64,000 nt of DNA from Melampsora larici-populina 98AG31 (lineage: Eukaryota > Basidiomycota > Pucciniomycetes > Pucciniales > Melampsoraceae): contig NW_006768827.1 in assembly GCF_000204055.1 (NCBI RefSeq), forward strand, positions 150,254-214,253. Direction: 5' to 3'. Positions within the stretch are counted from its first letter, which is position 1. Each line of letters starts with the position of its first letter. Positions 47,068 to 59,846 of the stretch are shown one piece after another. The notes under the pieces are model-generated. The model was not told where the DNA came from. It saw only the letters and a list, made by a program, of their open reading frames with translations, and made no database searches. The position numbers were made by a program, and so were the translations under genes.

Positions 47068-47719
47068 TCAGACAGACCCCTCAAAAAAGTAGCTATGTAG
47101 ACGGATCTTGATAGCCTTTTCAAAGGGTCTGGTAAAACGTACCATGGAGTTAGGTGGGGGCACATTTTTAAAAATTTCTGCAGTCCATTCGAAGGAAAAA
47201 TGAACTTTTTTTGGGGATTTCTTGTGAGTTGGATTCTGCCCGAATAACAGGTCAGCGACAAGCTTCATATTCCTCGTAGCGACCTTGCTCGTAGCACAAG
47301 GTTCGACGACGTGGCACACCGCTGAAATCCCTGCAATCACAGTTGAATGACAAATATAATTATCTCTTTCCTTCAGGAGATACATTGAGAGTGAGGCGCT
47401 TGACCTCACGAAACCTCATTCACATTCCATCTATGTACACACTTTCCACATCTGCAATGGCAATAACTCCATCAATCAAAATTATTCAAAGGCCCGAAAT
47501 TCCTATTCATCACTACGGTTTTCCATCTGCGTTGCTTGATCGACAATATAGAATCTGCATTAAAGGTTGTTGAAAGGGTCCAATCCAATCCAATCCTTCA
47601 CTAATCTCAGATAGTCTAATTAACTTCTTGTAAAAGCGAAATGAAAGTGAATGTGAGAGTGAAGAAAGATCAATTACCAGGAGCCAAAGCATTGACCCTT
47701 CGTGGCTGTGTTGGTGTAA
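47068..47719 (-). CDS. possible small gene, 3' exons only
   Basis: A 263-nt open segment (47330-47068, ending TGA) follows a strong acceptor (TGTGATTGCAG) and reads ISAVCHVVEPCATSKVATRN ... VRFTRPFEKAIKIRLHSYF. A 42-nt segment at 47719-47678 (TPTQPRRVNALAP, TTTTAG acceptor, GTAATT donor) joins it in phase. I could not find a matching 5' exon with a start codon; an ATG at 48037 (MSWKTDAQQLA) is in the wrong phase for a direct join. Function unknown; could be chance. Confidence 0.28.
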
Positions 47720-48731
47720 CTAAAAGAAAGAGCTTAACCGCGTCACTCGTAACGTTCGCACACTTTTGGAATACTATTCAGGACTTTACAGTACGAATTC
47801 TATGAGTAACCCACAGTGAAGTCGGAGGGATTTTCGATAAATGAATCAAAGTAAGCAAATTGTGATTTTGATCTGATTGAAAGAGAGGACAGCTTCTTTA
47901 TTTTGATAACCGTAGGATTTCATGACTTGGCCGCGTTGAGTGGAAACCACCAAATGGTTTGTTAACTTCTTGATTTGATTCTGAAAGACTGACAAACAAA
48001 ACCTTGCAAGTTGTTGAGCATCAGTTTTCCAAGACATGGATCCTTTGGCTGATCAGTTTACCAAAGAGGCTGGTTCAGCTTCTATCTATACCGCGACTTC
48101 AATGATGAATGTTGATCAAATTTGTGGGCACAGTTTACTCAGAGGAACTAGCAGGCTTATTAGCAGGCTTTTTGTCTGCGCAAATCCTATCCTTGAGAAG
48201 AGGCTTCCTTGTCCAAGACCAGCAATTTGTACCGAGTTTAGACAATTTCCAAGATGTCGCAAAACATTTCGAAATGTGATTATACCCTCAATACATACCA
48301 ATTGTCCACCTCATCATCTTACTGGACAGTTCAACACTGGCAATACATACATAAAGAATCACCCAACCAAATCAAATCTTAACCCAATTCATCCTTTTCA
48401 GATTCTTTACAACTTACAATGATATTCACCAAACCTCGACAAAAAATATTTAACAAATCATCAATTATTTCTTACAATTAAATTATTCTACAAATCAATT
48501 CTCTCATTTATTTCTTTTTTTTCTCTAATGATAAATTCTCAAAACACTTTCCTTCAAAAGAAAATTCAAATCACAAACACGAAAAACCGTGTTTTTGGGA
48601 AATAAATTAACAGACATTGATACTGATACTGGAAAAAAACTTGAAAAAATGATACTTTTCATCCAAGAAACTTTATAGGACCATGTATAGAAGCTACAAA
48701 CCATGAAATCAAAGATATTCTCAGACTTTGG
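47720..48731. other. intergenic, no supported gene
   Basis: A 128-codon plus-strand ORF (48036-48422) and shadows on the other strand are present, but composition and lack of any motif argue against a gene. Very AT-rich from 48420 to the PalA stop. Confidence 0.45.
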
Positions 48732-51700
48732 TCACATACCAAACCGAATTCCATAAACCGAAACAAACTTACGATCATAAACACCAGGCTGAATACTTCT
48801 ACTCTCCTGTCCCTCTTGTTCGCTAGTCTGACTAATCTCAGATGTTCTTGATGATCCGATTCCAGATCGAGTCGAAGATTTCTTTGGTTTCGATTTCACT
48901 TTACTTTTGTCCTTTTTAGGTGTTTCTAAATCCAGATTTCCAGTTTCGATAGATTTTTTTAATTCATTTGATTGGATTCTTCTTGATTCTAAAAACTTAT
49001 CTGTTTGATCTTTAAGTTGTACAATAAATTTTTCAACTTTTTTTTTCCGTCATACAAAATTAATCAATCAATCAATTCATGTTCCATCCAAAAAAAATCT
49101 ATCACAAAAAAATCATTTTCATAGTTAACTTACATTGTTGATGAAATCCAAGTCCTTCTTTAAGTGTATTCATAATTTCATGAAATTTATAATAAGCTAA
49201 ATCAAACTTTTGTAACATCTCTTCTCTTGCTTTGGTCACTGGATCATCAATACGTGAATCTAAAAAAGCTTGATTAGCTACCTAAATTTGATACCAACTT
49301 GCTATGATCAGTACATTTTTTTTTGCGCGCGGGGGGCTCATCTTAATTAAAAGATGAACAAAACTCACCTCAATTTCACAAATCAATTCATCTTGTCGAT
49401 GACCATTAGATTTCAAATTATCCTTTAATTCTCCATACTGTTCAACCAAACGGTCTTCAAAGATCTCTTCCCAAGAGTTTTCAATTCCTTGTACATCTTT
49501 CTTACTTAAAACAAATTCTCTAATTTGATCTTTGACCATCTTTCGATGAGCCGAACCCAAGATGTTTTGTCGTTCGATCCTAAGATCATCCAACGTATCC
49601 AGAAGTGATCTTAATCTTCTTGGTTCAGATGTATCGTGTGTATCTAATGTTGCTCGAGTGGTAGGTACAGCTCTAATAATAGTTTCCTTCAAGTTTCAAT
49701 AAAACATCGTCAATGATCTTCAAAAACAAAATGGAATCTCCAAGTCAAATCTAAATCCTAACCTCATCTTGACCCAAGAGTTCAATAATCTTGGCCCATT
49801 CTTGATAAAGACCTTTGACCACCTCATCACTCCTACTCGCATCCACCAATGTATTCCTTAATTCACCCTCACGTCTCCTGAGTACATGATTGACTGACGA
49901 GGATGGAGGTAGTTTCCAAAATTGAGTCCCAAACTCAATCCTACACCTTTCATCTTCCATCGCCTCAACCTCTAACGAGTTTCCAATCTATCGCAAAACA
50001 TAAAACCATTCATCAGTATTGCAACATCATCTATTGGCTTTTTGCCCAAAGATCACATTCCAGAAACGGGAATAAAAGATGCTCACTTCTTGTAACAAGT
50101 TTGCATTCGAAACAGATACATGTTCTACACTTGATAACATTTCCAACATCGCACGAGACGCGTTTTGAGCCCGAATCTCTTCCGAATTTCGGATTACAGA
50201 GGGAGGTAAATTGATGGGACGTTCGAGCTAAACCATCCAAAGCTCAGTTTGAACACTATTGACCAAGAAAAGACTCGAAAAAGAAGATGCTCGAAACTTA
50301 CAGCTTGTAATGAACCCGGTAAATTCATAGCTTGTAATTGTTTAACAGCAATATCATCTAATTCTTCCACCACAGCTTCGAATTGACTATTAATCCAATC
50401 CTTTTTCCTTTCATCATAAACTCCTACAGCTCTATAAACACCAAAGGGAATGATTTCTTTCAAAAGTTTCTCACCAAACCCTTGATCATTAAAAAACTCC
50501 AAAGGACTTTCCACATTAGTAGGTAAGATCGATTTGACCATTGAGATCGGTTTGATGATCGGTAATTGATCTGAAGAAGGAACGAATTGTAAATAAATCA
50601 AATCGTTATCTCGTCTTGCTCTTCTATAGGTGTCTTCTAATTTCTTTAAAAAGCTTTCCGAATCTTTCATGGCTATCGTATAGGGTTGTAACTCGATCTT
50701 TGAATTCGATTTGGGGTTTCCCATGCCGGTTTTTAAGAGATTGATGGCTTCTTGTAATCTACCTGCTTCAATACCATACCTAGTAAATCAACAAATTCAT
50801 CAAGATCTATCTTCAGAAGAAATGTAAGTACGGGATGAATAACACTTACTCATTTGAGTCTAAATCATCACAACTTTTACGATACTGAGCCACAGCAGCA
50901 AAATGACCAGCTTTCAAATTAACATGTTTGATCCATTCCTAAAAACCAAAGTTTTAAACTCATCAGTTCAAACTTCTTTTTGGTTTTGTTCAAAAATAAG
51001 TGGGTGAATTGGAAAACAAACTGAAGGAAATCCAAAACCGATCCATTTAGCTGATTGGGATGAAAGTTTTGAAGTTTGAATCATAGATTCAGATGATAGT
51101 TTATAAAGCCTTGAAACTTCTTGTGCCACTTTACTAATTGAACCATTCCTCATCTGATCTAATCCAATCACCAAACAAAAAAAACATTATAAAAAATCAG
51201 TTTCTTTTCGATCACATATTAGAAATCTCAACAGAAGATGTGATTACCTATTGTAGCTTTTTGCCAAACACATTCTTGAGCCTGAGCTAGACAAAGGTAC
51301 TGTAAAGCAGTCAAACAAGGCTCTGAAAGATCAGGTGAAAAAAGTTGATCCAGATCTTGAGATTGAAGTACATGATCTCTTAGAAAAGTAAAACAAGCCG
51401 AAGCTTGTTGAAAATGATGTATAGCCAATTTAATAGAATCTAAATTCGAACGAGACTGATGGGTAGCTAATGAAGTATGTAAAGCACCGAGATTGAAGAG
51501 TGTACAAGCTCTTTCATAGTTCAGGTCATCATGTTCGATTGGAATCGAACTGGGTAATTCTCCGGGTAGTAGTGATGATACGAGTGATGAAGGACTTGAA
51601 AAGATGGCCCAGTATTCGAATTTGACACCGATCTGTTAAAAAAGAACAAAGGGGATTTTCAGAAATTCGTGATGATTGAAAATTGAATTTGATTGACTAA

Positions 51701-52120
51701 CATTTGATGGAAACCTCGTGAGTAGATAAACTAGATGTGCATGGTATCTAGAAATACGAAAAAAAGCATTAATGATTGGATTCATGTGTGATGAGAAAAG
51801 TGTGTTGATTTTACTTTGTGATTGAATTTAAAGAATGAGAATTGATGGCTAGTTTTGAGCATGAAGGTTGATTGATCGATGATTCTCTGATGGATTGAAG
51901 TGCTTCAGTTTCAGGTTTTAATGAATCTTGATGAGTTAGTTGGTCTTGATTATAATGTGATTGTATAAAATCAATTAAGCTTTGACTTAGATCAATCTAT
52001 CTCATCCAAAAGTAAACAAGACATTCATCAGTTTGTTATCATTAGAAATCAGAATCCATCAGGCAATGAAGAACTTACTGATTTGGTTAGTTTGATGGGA
52101 CAATTTAATAAATTTGACAT
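48732..52120 (-). CDS. RIM20: PalA/Rim20, BRO1-domain pH-response protein (ALIX homolog)
   Basis: Twelve minus-strand exons: 52120-52079, 51996-51815, 51747-51702, 51632-51248, 51158-51022, 50938-50850, 50779-50302, 50227-50087, 49987-49763, 49686-49369, 49281-49134, 49036-48732. All phases agree; 831 aa. BRO1 domain about 1-390 (MSNLLNCPIKLTKS; YHAHLVYLLTRFPSNIGVKF; ALQYLCLAQAQECVWQKATI; HVNLKAGHFAAVAQY; YGIEAGRLQEAINLL). The ALIX/PalA central V domain starts after LPGSLQALERPINLPPS (about 445-465) and is coiled-coil rich (NLKEGLGFHQQ end). A Lys/Ser-rich C-terminus ends GIRFGM. PalA/Rim20 binds Snf7 (ESCRT-III) and scaffolds cleavage of PacC/Rim101 in ambient-alkaline signalling. AQAQE and the ERPINLPPS junction favour PalA over vacuolar Bro1. 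Two donors are GTTTGT/GTTAGT. Confidence 0.92.
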
Positions 52121-52271
52121 TTTTGAAAAGTAAATCAAATCAAATCAAGAAACACCAAATCAAAAGTCAAGAAGAGTTTAAAGAAGAAATCAAAATTCAA
52201 TAAAAGCATATCACTGATCACATGACCACTAATATGCTATTATTGAAATTTGAATCACAACTTCTTCCCCC
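52121..52271. promoter_or_regulatory. 151-bp divergent intergenic region, RIM20 / F-box copy F
   Basis: The two start codons face away from each other with only 151 bp between. The DNA is A/T rich with TCAAATCAAATCAAG repeats, and must hold both core promoters. No clear TATA box or PacC site (GCCARG) is visible by eye. Confidence 0.5.
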
Positions 52272-54274
52272 ATGACCATCTCTTCAAAATTCAAATCAAC
52301 TCAACACCAACTCAACTCAACAACAAAACCAACCATGACAAAAGAAACTCAAGAAACCAATCTCATCAAATCTAAAGACAATCAAGAAGACCACTCAAAC
52401 CCATCAACCTCAAAACAAATCAGTCAAAATGAAACTCAGTGTTCAAGTTTCACCACTAAGATCACTCCAAACTTACCATCTATGCCATTTGAAATTAAAG
52501 AAAAAATAGTATATTGGGTTTATTGGTTACATTTACCTGGATCATCAAATTCAACTGAAGTTTTAAAAAATCGTAATGATAACAATAATGATGATGATGA
52601 TGATCAATTCGAAGATATATCAGATTCAGATTCAGAAACAAGATATGATAAATGGAAAACCCAATCTAATCATAAACCAACCCAAACCCACAAAAGTCAG
52701 TTTACATCATCACCATTTTTTGACCAATCTTTCATTCATCATCAATCTGATCAAATGATGTTTTCTTTTCATGTTTGTTTGTTGATTTCTTCGAATCAAA
52801 TCACAAGTTAGAAGGCTTATCGACATCTGGATCTGATTCGGGTTCTACTCATTCCGATCAGTCTGGTTCATTTTCGAGTGATTCGGATGATGATTGTTTG
52901 ATCGATATCAGATCACTTGCTTTTGTAGATCGTACATTTTATCAATTATGTTGTCCTTATCTATACCAGGTAACTAATTTTTTAAAAAAATTCTTGTTTC
53001 TTATCTTTCAATTAAATTGAGATCTCTTTCTTTTCTTTTAGAGTTTCGATTCACAAGGTTATACGGTAGAAAAACTCAAGTTCACATTAGAAGAAATCAT
53101 CAAACGACATTCGAATCATGTCAAAAAGCTTTGGTGGAGGGTTTCGAAATCTGAATTAGTCGAATTTGAATCTTTATGGAATGATGATCTATTAGATGAA
53201 CCAGAATGGGATCCTAAATCCAGATCAGAAGTTTTACTACAAATCTTTCAAACTTGTCCAAATATTATCGATCTTGATGTTGATTTAGATCCAGAAGATA
53301 TCATACCACTTCCAGAACCATCCGATTCAACCAATGATCTAGAACCTGATCCTTCTTCAAGTCCATCGGGTCGTCAAATGCCAAATTTATTTATTAAACC
53401 TATTTCTCAACTCACTTCACTTACTCATCTTGCATTAACTTCTCCAACTGAAAGACCAGCTTATTCTGAAAGGTTTTTAGTCGACATCATTTTGAACCTT
53501 TCACACCTTCAAAGTTTTGGTTGTTCAAGAGTAGCGGCAACGTATTCGAAACCAACTGATGATCGACCCGAATGTTTATCTCCACTTGGAATTCATTTAG
53601 CTAGCTTAACTGGATTGATCGAATTAGATTTCGAACAGGTCGAATGTTTAGATTCAAGTTGGAATTCACTCGAATGGAAAAGTTCATTGAAAGAAATAAC
53701 ATTAGAAGATTGTCAACGGGTTTCGATTCCTGTCTTACATGGGTTCCTAAAACTATTTCAGTTTAGTTTAGTTTCACTTTCATTAGATAATGTTCCATTT
53801 CATGATAATGCGAATTGGAATTCGTATGTCAATCTAGAAGATGTTTATAATGATTCATACAAGTTTGATTTACCTAAACTGACGAATCTAGAAGTATCAA
53901 ATTATATACCGGTTCGATTCTTAAGATCGTTTCAACCGTGTAAGAATATCACCGAGATCGCATTAGATGAAACACCGGCTTATAAACATCGAGATTTAGA
54001 AGAATTGATCCAAGATCGAGTTTGGCCTAATTTGAAAAAGTTATCGATCACCTCTCGTACGGCTTATCTTTCACCGGGTGAGATCGAAAGTTTAGAAGTC
54101 TTGTGTCAAGGTTATGAGATCGAGATGAGTTTAGATAGTAGTGATGATGAAGATGATGAAGTCGATGTGGATTATGATGATGATGATGAGTTGGATTTGG
54201 ATGAGGAGGAAGAGTTTGAGGAAGATCATTGGGCTCATCATTTCGGTCAAGGTGGGTTAGATCACTTTGTTTAG
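52272..54274 (+). CDS. F-box/LRR protein, copy F (intact, longest)
   Basis: Three exons: 52272-52695, 52812-52969, 53042-54274; 604 aa. The first intron uses the GTCAGT donor in the family position. An unspliced reading would need an implausible 35-nt intron. The N-terminus is Gln/Ser/Thr-rich; the F-box is LPSMPFEIKEKIVYWVYWL (about 75-95). Exon 2 adds a Ser/Asp-rich insert before DIRSLAFVDRTFYQLCCPYL. The LRR part has LTSLTHLALTSPTER, LASLTGLIELDFEQVEC, SLVSLSLDNVPFHD and RVWPNLKKLSI, then a 45-residue tail that is mostly Asp and Glu. Likely an SCF substrate receptor by architecture. A second ATG at 52335 could be the real start (63 nt downstream, MTKETQETNL). Confidence 0.82.
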
Positions 54275-56338
54275 GGTTATGATCAATCTGATGAACTTAT
54301 TCATTGGGGCGATCCTTTTTCAGATGACGATGACGATGACGACCTGGAGTGATGTGGAGGTCATTCGAAACTTTGAGTTGAAATTCACACAAACTGAAGC
54401 TCGAGTGAATTGGTACGATTTCCAACTTCAGGGTCAAGAGATTGACAAGCTTTTGTTTCTGATCTCTTTTCTATCAAGTCCATTTGACTTGATCTCTTTT
54501 TTTTGTTCGTTTGAGTATTTCTTTCAATATGTTGAAGCAACCACTTCGAATATAGTATTACTTCGATTACACATCTTGGATTGTAAACTGACTTTAATTT
54601 GAGTGGGCAGATATTGGTTTTGTTAAGAGGTGATGGAAATAATAGTTTGAAATCAAGATGATCAACTTTTTTTCTGGAAAATGTCATGAGAGAGAAGAGT
54701 AGCTTGGTTTCTTAGGACTTGAGTGGATATATGTTGTAATCATAGGTAGGTGGGATGGCATTTGATCTGATGAAAGGTTAGTCTGATCAGCTTTTGATTA
54801 TCACTCAATCTGAAGACGCGTGTAATCAAATTGAAAAAGGGAAGGTCTTATAAAAGCCAAAACACATTTTGTCATTCACTTTGGTCGGCTCAAGTAAGTT
54901 CAGATGAAACTTGAAAGGATCAACTTTTGATCAAGACCTTGAGACTTGAATCTATCAGTTCAAAAGTTTGATCACTTTACATTTACAGTCAAACCGGAAA
55001 AGCTTGTCACAAATTCACCGCCAATTTGCGCGAGTTTTGCGGGCAAAAATCGGTCAAGCTTTTCCAACTTGACTGTAGTCATTTGGAACTTCTGACACTC
55101 TGTGATATGTGCCAGAATTATCTATCACAAGAGAGAGAAAAGTGAGTCTTGATTCAAAAACTTCACCTACCTGAACCCTATGGACCACTCAAGTAGATCA
55201 ATAGTTGCAGGTGATGGTCCATTGGTCACAGTGAATGATTTGTTTCAATAACTTGAATTTTTTTAACCAAAACCATACCTTATTGTTCTTCTAAGATTTT
55301 TTCCCGGATTTCACATTTAGCAAAACCAGAAATTCATCTTGTATCACTTAATCTTTCAATTTGGCTCTCAGTGTTACAACTTTGAAAGAATAGTTTATGA
55401 AGGGATATAATGGAACTCAAAGGCTATGAGCTAGTTGATCAAGGTAAAGGATTTCAATATGATGAATCAGAATATTCAAAGGGAATGAAACGTGTGATTT
55501 ATCACAGAGAGGATGAGATATATCCAGTGGTCATCAGAACATGGTTAGGTTGGCTGACATGATTTGGAAAACAAAGAAAGAGTTTGAGGTGGTCTTATCA
55601 ATATGGTTTGGTTAAGTAAGGCAAGAGTTGGGCCAGGAATTGCAGAATGGGTACATGATGGATGCCATTGCTAGGAAGCTGATTCCCTCATCCCCTATCT
55701 TTGTTCTACTTTATTAATCTTATGCTCAACAAAAAATGGGCCCCCAAAAGAATGGCGAGTCCCATATCATGCAGGAAAACTTTCAAGCCTGACGCCGAGA
55801 ATTTCAGTCAGAATTTAATGGCTCACCGGCAACGGAGCTCCCAGCTTACTGATCAGGCTTTATCACCCAAAATTGGTGCTTGGACTTTTTACAAGTAATT
55901 GTTTGATTTAGGTTATTATCTATATTTTTTTGTCTCAGGATATGAACCATAATGATTTTGGTTCAGATCATTTTGGCCAACATGATAGAGAACTCTCAAT
56001 CACTCCATTGCGGGAGATCTGATAGATAGAAATCATACTAGCCTTGTAGGGCTTTCTGCCTACGTTGCAATACAATACATCTTCTTGGTTGATACGCACA
56101 ACTTATTGCAGAGTGGATAATAGTCCTTGCCATGCATTTTGCAATTCAGAAACGGACAAGAATGTCCCCAGGGACTGTAGAATAGAGTGAGATGAGGTGA
56201 GGTAAGACTCAGAGAGCTGGTCAGACTCCAGAGCCTGAGGTAGGTTTGTAATATGGCGCCTGCCAAACCCCATAATATGTTAAATCAAAAGATTATAAAC
56301 CCATGATTTCAAACTGTACCTTCGCTTCCTTGAAAACG
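54275..56338. other. intergenic between F-box copies F and E
   Basis: Holds a 90-bp MITE (54986-55075). The stretch from about 55920 to 56110 resembles the 3' flank of copy E (about 58140-58540): GGTCAT-TTGGCCAACATGA, GGGAGATCT, TTGGTTGATA. A segment including flank was therefore probably duplicated with the genes. No additional gene. Confidence 0.5.
54986..55075. mobile_element. tiny TA-flanked MITE (90 bp)
   Basis: The ends CAGTCAAACCGGAAAAGCTT and AAGCTTTTCCAACTTGACTG are inverted repeats that make up almost half the element. TA lies on both sides (54984-54985 and 55076-55077). The CAGT tips and TA target fit Tc1/pogo-type elements. Confidence 0.75.
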
Positions 56339-58000
56339 ATGTCTACCAAACAGTTTTGCAGCGCCACTGCTCCAGGAAACACTTCTACTGTGATGTCACC
56401 TTCATCCAATCATGCCAATTTATCATCTATGCCAATCGAGCTCACAGAAATGATCCTAAAATGGGTTCAACATCTCCCTCCAATTCACCAAATTCATCAA
56501 AACCAACAGACCTGTACCACTCGCTACGTAGGTGGTGATCGACCTCTTCGAAAATTTCAAAAGACAAGCCACGGTCAGTAGAGGTGGATAAACATCTGAC
56601 GATTCTATCCGCCTTCCTTCAGAGCCAATTTCAAAATCATTAGCTTTTGCGTTCCTGTGTCAAAAACCACCTTCATGTGTAATTCTCAACTATTCTGACA
56701 CTGCTATGTACAAACTTTTGCACTTCTAAAGATCTTCACTTGAGTGATATCCGATTACTTGCATCAGTTAATCGTTCATTCTACCAAATACTCTCGCCTT
56801 ATCTTTTTCACGTAGGTAATCTGCTTCGATCATGCTATCATCATGATTTGATGACTGATGGTATGAGTTCGATCTCCGTTACAGAGTTTTGATTTCCGAG
56901 GTTTTACGGTGGATAGATTGAACTTCACACTTCAAGAAATTATTAAAAGGCATTCACATCATGTTCGAAACATCCGCTGGGAAATATCAGACTATAACGA
57001 ATATTTAGAGGCGCGTAAAGAACCGTTGAATGCAAATAAATATTATAATCACCCATATTGGATTTCACAGTGGGATTCTAAGTTACGATCGGAAGTTTTA
57101 CTCAAGATCCTAGAATCGTGTCCTCATCTCACCGATCTCAACATTGAGCTAGATCCGAAATCCTTCATACCTACTAAAAATGTCTTCACCTCGAAAAGCC
57201 TCCTAAACTCTTCAACATCATCTGACAATCAAATGCCAAACTTATTTATCAAACCCATCTCTCAATTTACTTCACTTACTCATCTCTCACTATCATGTCC
57301 TGATCCACAACCAGCTCACACAGAAAGCTTTATAGTAGATATTTTATCAAACCTTCCTCAACTCCAAAGTTTTGGTTGCACAAGCGTTGGTGCTACTGAT
57401 CATACGCCTTTCGACAACCAGCAAGCTTGTCAATCTCCACTTGGAATTCATCTTGCCTCGCTTACTCATCTTGTCGAATTGCAATTGGAGTGGTTGGAAC
57501 ATTGGGATGCCAGTTGGAATCAACTGGATTGGAAAAGCCCGTTGGAAGCATTATATTTGTCAAATGCTTATAATGTATCAGTATCAGTATTACATGGATT
57601 CTGTAACCTCTTCAAATCGACCTTGAAAACACTCATACTGGTGATTTTCATCGATGACCCTAACGCTCTCGATTCAGAGTTCATTCCAAATGATTCATTT
57701 CGATTTGAACTACCTAGACTGACCAACTTGCGAATTATAAGTAATTGGGCCATTCAATACTCAAAAGCTTTTCGAGGTTTAAAGAGTCTCTCACGGCTCT
57801 CATTAGGACTCGATCCGCTTTATGATACTCAAGAGTTAGAAAACTCGATCCAAGATCAACTTTGGCCTAATCTGAAGAAGTTAGAGATCGAAGATCACTC
57901 GCCTCACGTTTATAGCGAGGTCGTAGGTCTAGAAGATTTGTGTCAGAGCTATCAAATTGAGATATTTTTCCTATGTGGACTTGATGATGAGGATGGGTGA
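56339..58000 (+). CDS. F-box/LRR protein, copy E (intact)
   Basis: Three exons: 56339-56573, 56732-56811 (80 nt), 56885-58000; 476 aa. F-box LSSMPIELTEMILKWVQHL (about 28-46), then a His/Gln-rich stretch and a basic RPLRKFQK. Exon 2 is DLHLSDIRLLASVNRSFYQI. Exon 3 begins SFDFRGFTVDRLNFTLQEII and contains irregular LRRs (FTSLTHLSLSCPD, LASLTHLVELQLEWLE, LEALYLSNAYNVSV, LWPNLKKLEI). It ends without the long acidic tail of copies C, D and F. An in-frame ATG at 56303 would add 12 residues; I prefer 56339 because the extra residues have no counterpart in paralogs. Confidence 0.83.
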
Positions 58001-58664
58001 CACTGTTGGTCATGATATATTCAAACTCCAGGGATATACAGCCTCAGGTCTCATGGTGTAATCAGATTTATGGTGGATGGGACTGAGATTATGGACCCGC
58101 AGAATATTCATATTGTCTATATTATTATGATTCAAGTTATGATGAATATTGATTTGGGTTCAGGTCATCTGGGCTAGCATGACAGACAAAAGCAATTCAT
58201 TATTTGACATGCTGAATGCACAAGCAAGGTCAGCAGTATGGCTTTTGAATTGACCAATGATTGGTACAACTTTGCACGGGCTTGCTATTGCTCAATCATA
58301 CCGAGTGTTTGGTCTAACATTTATCTGCAAAAGCAGATCTTAGTTGAGCCCAAGCTAAGTTGCACTATTCAAGGTATCAACATGTACAATGCAGCCCAAC
58401 AAAGTGTACCACAATTCTAGTCTGGTGCTCCAGCAAAAAAACACTCAGATGATACACTGAGGGAGATCTAAGGCAAACTGACCTTGGAGGGCGTGATGCC
58501 CACCATGGAACACAATATATTTTGTTGGTTGATAGTAAAATTGATTCCAGAGTTGAGTGTGTTAAGCTCAATAATCCTTACTATACCTCAGCTTCAATTC
58601 AGCAATGTAACAATCTCTTTTCTACTTGAGTCTTGTAATTTCCATCATCCAAGAGGGTATCAAC
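58001..58664. other. 3' flank of copy E, duplicated segment
   Basis: AT-rich, no gene. Shares blocks with 55920-56110. Ends with GTATCAAC (58657-58664), the left target duplication of the next element. Confidence 0.5.
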
Positions 58665-59344
58665 AGGACCCCGGATAAGTCCTATAAACCCTAGGGATGA
58701 AAAAGGAATGAATCAGACCCTCCAATTTTTGCTATGTTAGGGATGAAAAAGGAATTATCCGCCCGGTCCTGGTCACATGTTAGGGATGTGGAGGAATGAA
58801 TCTCAGTTGGACAAAGATCTCCCTCTCAGATGATACTGATGTACCATGAATGAACAGCATTATCAATATCCCATTTCATAAGTTATTTCTCCATTAACCT
58901 TGAAAGGAACAAACAGAAAGTCACATCCAACAAGTGTTTACACAAGTTGCTCATACGTAAGTTGAGTTGTGCACAAGGGACATAGCTTGCATTCATTCAA
59001 AAATCAATTTTTTCTGACTTTCCTTTACTCTGAGGAGTATTCACCCATTTTGAAACAAATTTTGTACATTGAAATAGCTGATCTAGCTACAAGAATCACG
59101 TCAAGATTATTTGCCTTGTCCAATGTTCCAGAAATGAAATTGAAGTCCCCAAAAATTCTCCAAAACCAGCTTTCCAATGTTAGGGATGTGGGGGAATTAA
59201 TTTCCAAAACTCTTAAAAACATGGCTTTTAGGTTAGGGATGAAACATCAATTAATGGCCTCAAAAAAACAAAAAAAGAGGTATGAATTAGGAGGTTTTGA
59301 CCAATTTTCCATCCCTATCATTTATAAGACTTATCCGGGGTCCT
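58665..59344. mobile_element. hAT-type MITE, 680 bp, perfect 8-bp target duplication
   Basis: The ends AGGACCCCGGATAAGTCC and GACTTATCCGGGGTCCT are inverted repeats. GTATCAAC flanks both sides (58657-58664 and 59345-59352). Internal direct copies of TTAGGGATGAAAAAGGAAT or TTAGGGATGTGG occur several times. The terminal AGGACCCCGGA is identical to that of the element at 23177. No transposase. Confidence 0.85.
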
Positions 59345-59690
59345 GTATCAACCACCTACCCTCAGAGAGATGACCACAATGAGAAGCTTGGCAGAGGAAG
59401 TCATATTTAAAGAATCAGAATCTTGTGAATTATTGGCCATCTACCATCAGTGAAATGAACAAAGTAAGAAGCAGTGTAGAGAGATGTGCAATGGGTCAGA
59501 ATCTTTGGTAATGGTCTGATTGGAAATATATGATGGATGGTGTGCCTTTGGGTACCATCTTTTTCCATGATACGGGTAGATATTGGGAAATGGGTGAATA
59601 GAATACCGGGTTACCTTTTCTCTCAACGCATGCATGGAAAATGTCACGGAAAATCTTTGCAACATTTTTTTTATTATACACTGCATTCAT
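59345..59690. other. spacer, no gene
   Basis: AT-rich; also resembles the flanks of the F-box copies (CCACAATGAGAAG, TCAGTGAAATGA). Confidence 0.4.
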
Positions 59691-59846
59691 GGGACACAAA
59701 GTAGAAACCTGTAACTCCTCTAAGTTTCCCAACTTGCACTTTTTGGCTGTATTTGGGAAGCTGAGAAAACAGGGAAACCAAACACTACAGCCAAAAAGTC
59801 TGAGTTGGGAAACTTGAACAAGTTCCTGGTCTCTACTTTGTATCCC
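59691..59846. repeat. inverted-repeat element, GGGAYACAAAGT family (156 bp)
   Basis: The ends GGGACACAAAGTAGAAACC and GGTCTCTACTTTGTATCCC pair. The interior has paired AAGTTTCCCAACTTG and CAAGTTTCCCAACTC-type segments and a second hairpin (TTTTTGGCTGTA against TACAGCCAAAAA). Same family as 60261-60433. Confidence 0.7.

Noticed and set aside
48036..48422. 128-codon plus-strand ORF (MDPLADQFTKE...)
   Set aside because: Composition becomes Pro/Thr/Asn-rich and non-coding after about 30 codons; no motif. Left as intergenic.
52773..52807. A 35-nt intron joining the first two exons of F-box copy F
   Set aside because: Too short, and the paralogs use a GTCAGT/GTTAGT donor in the equivalent place; GTCAGT at 52696 with an acceptor at 52811 keeps phase.
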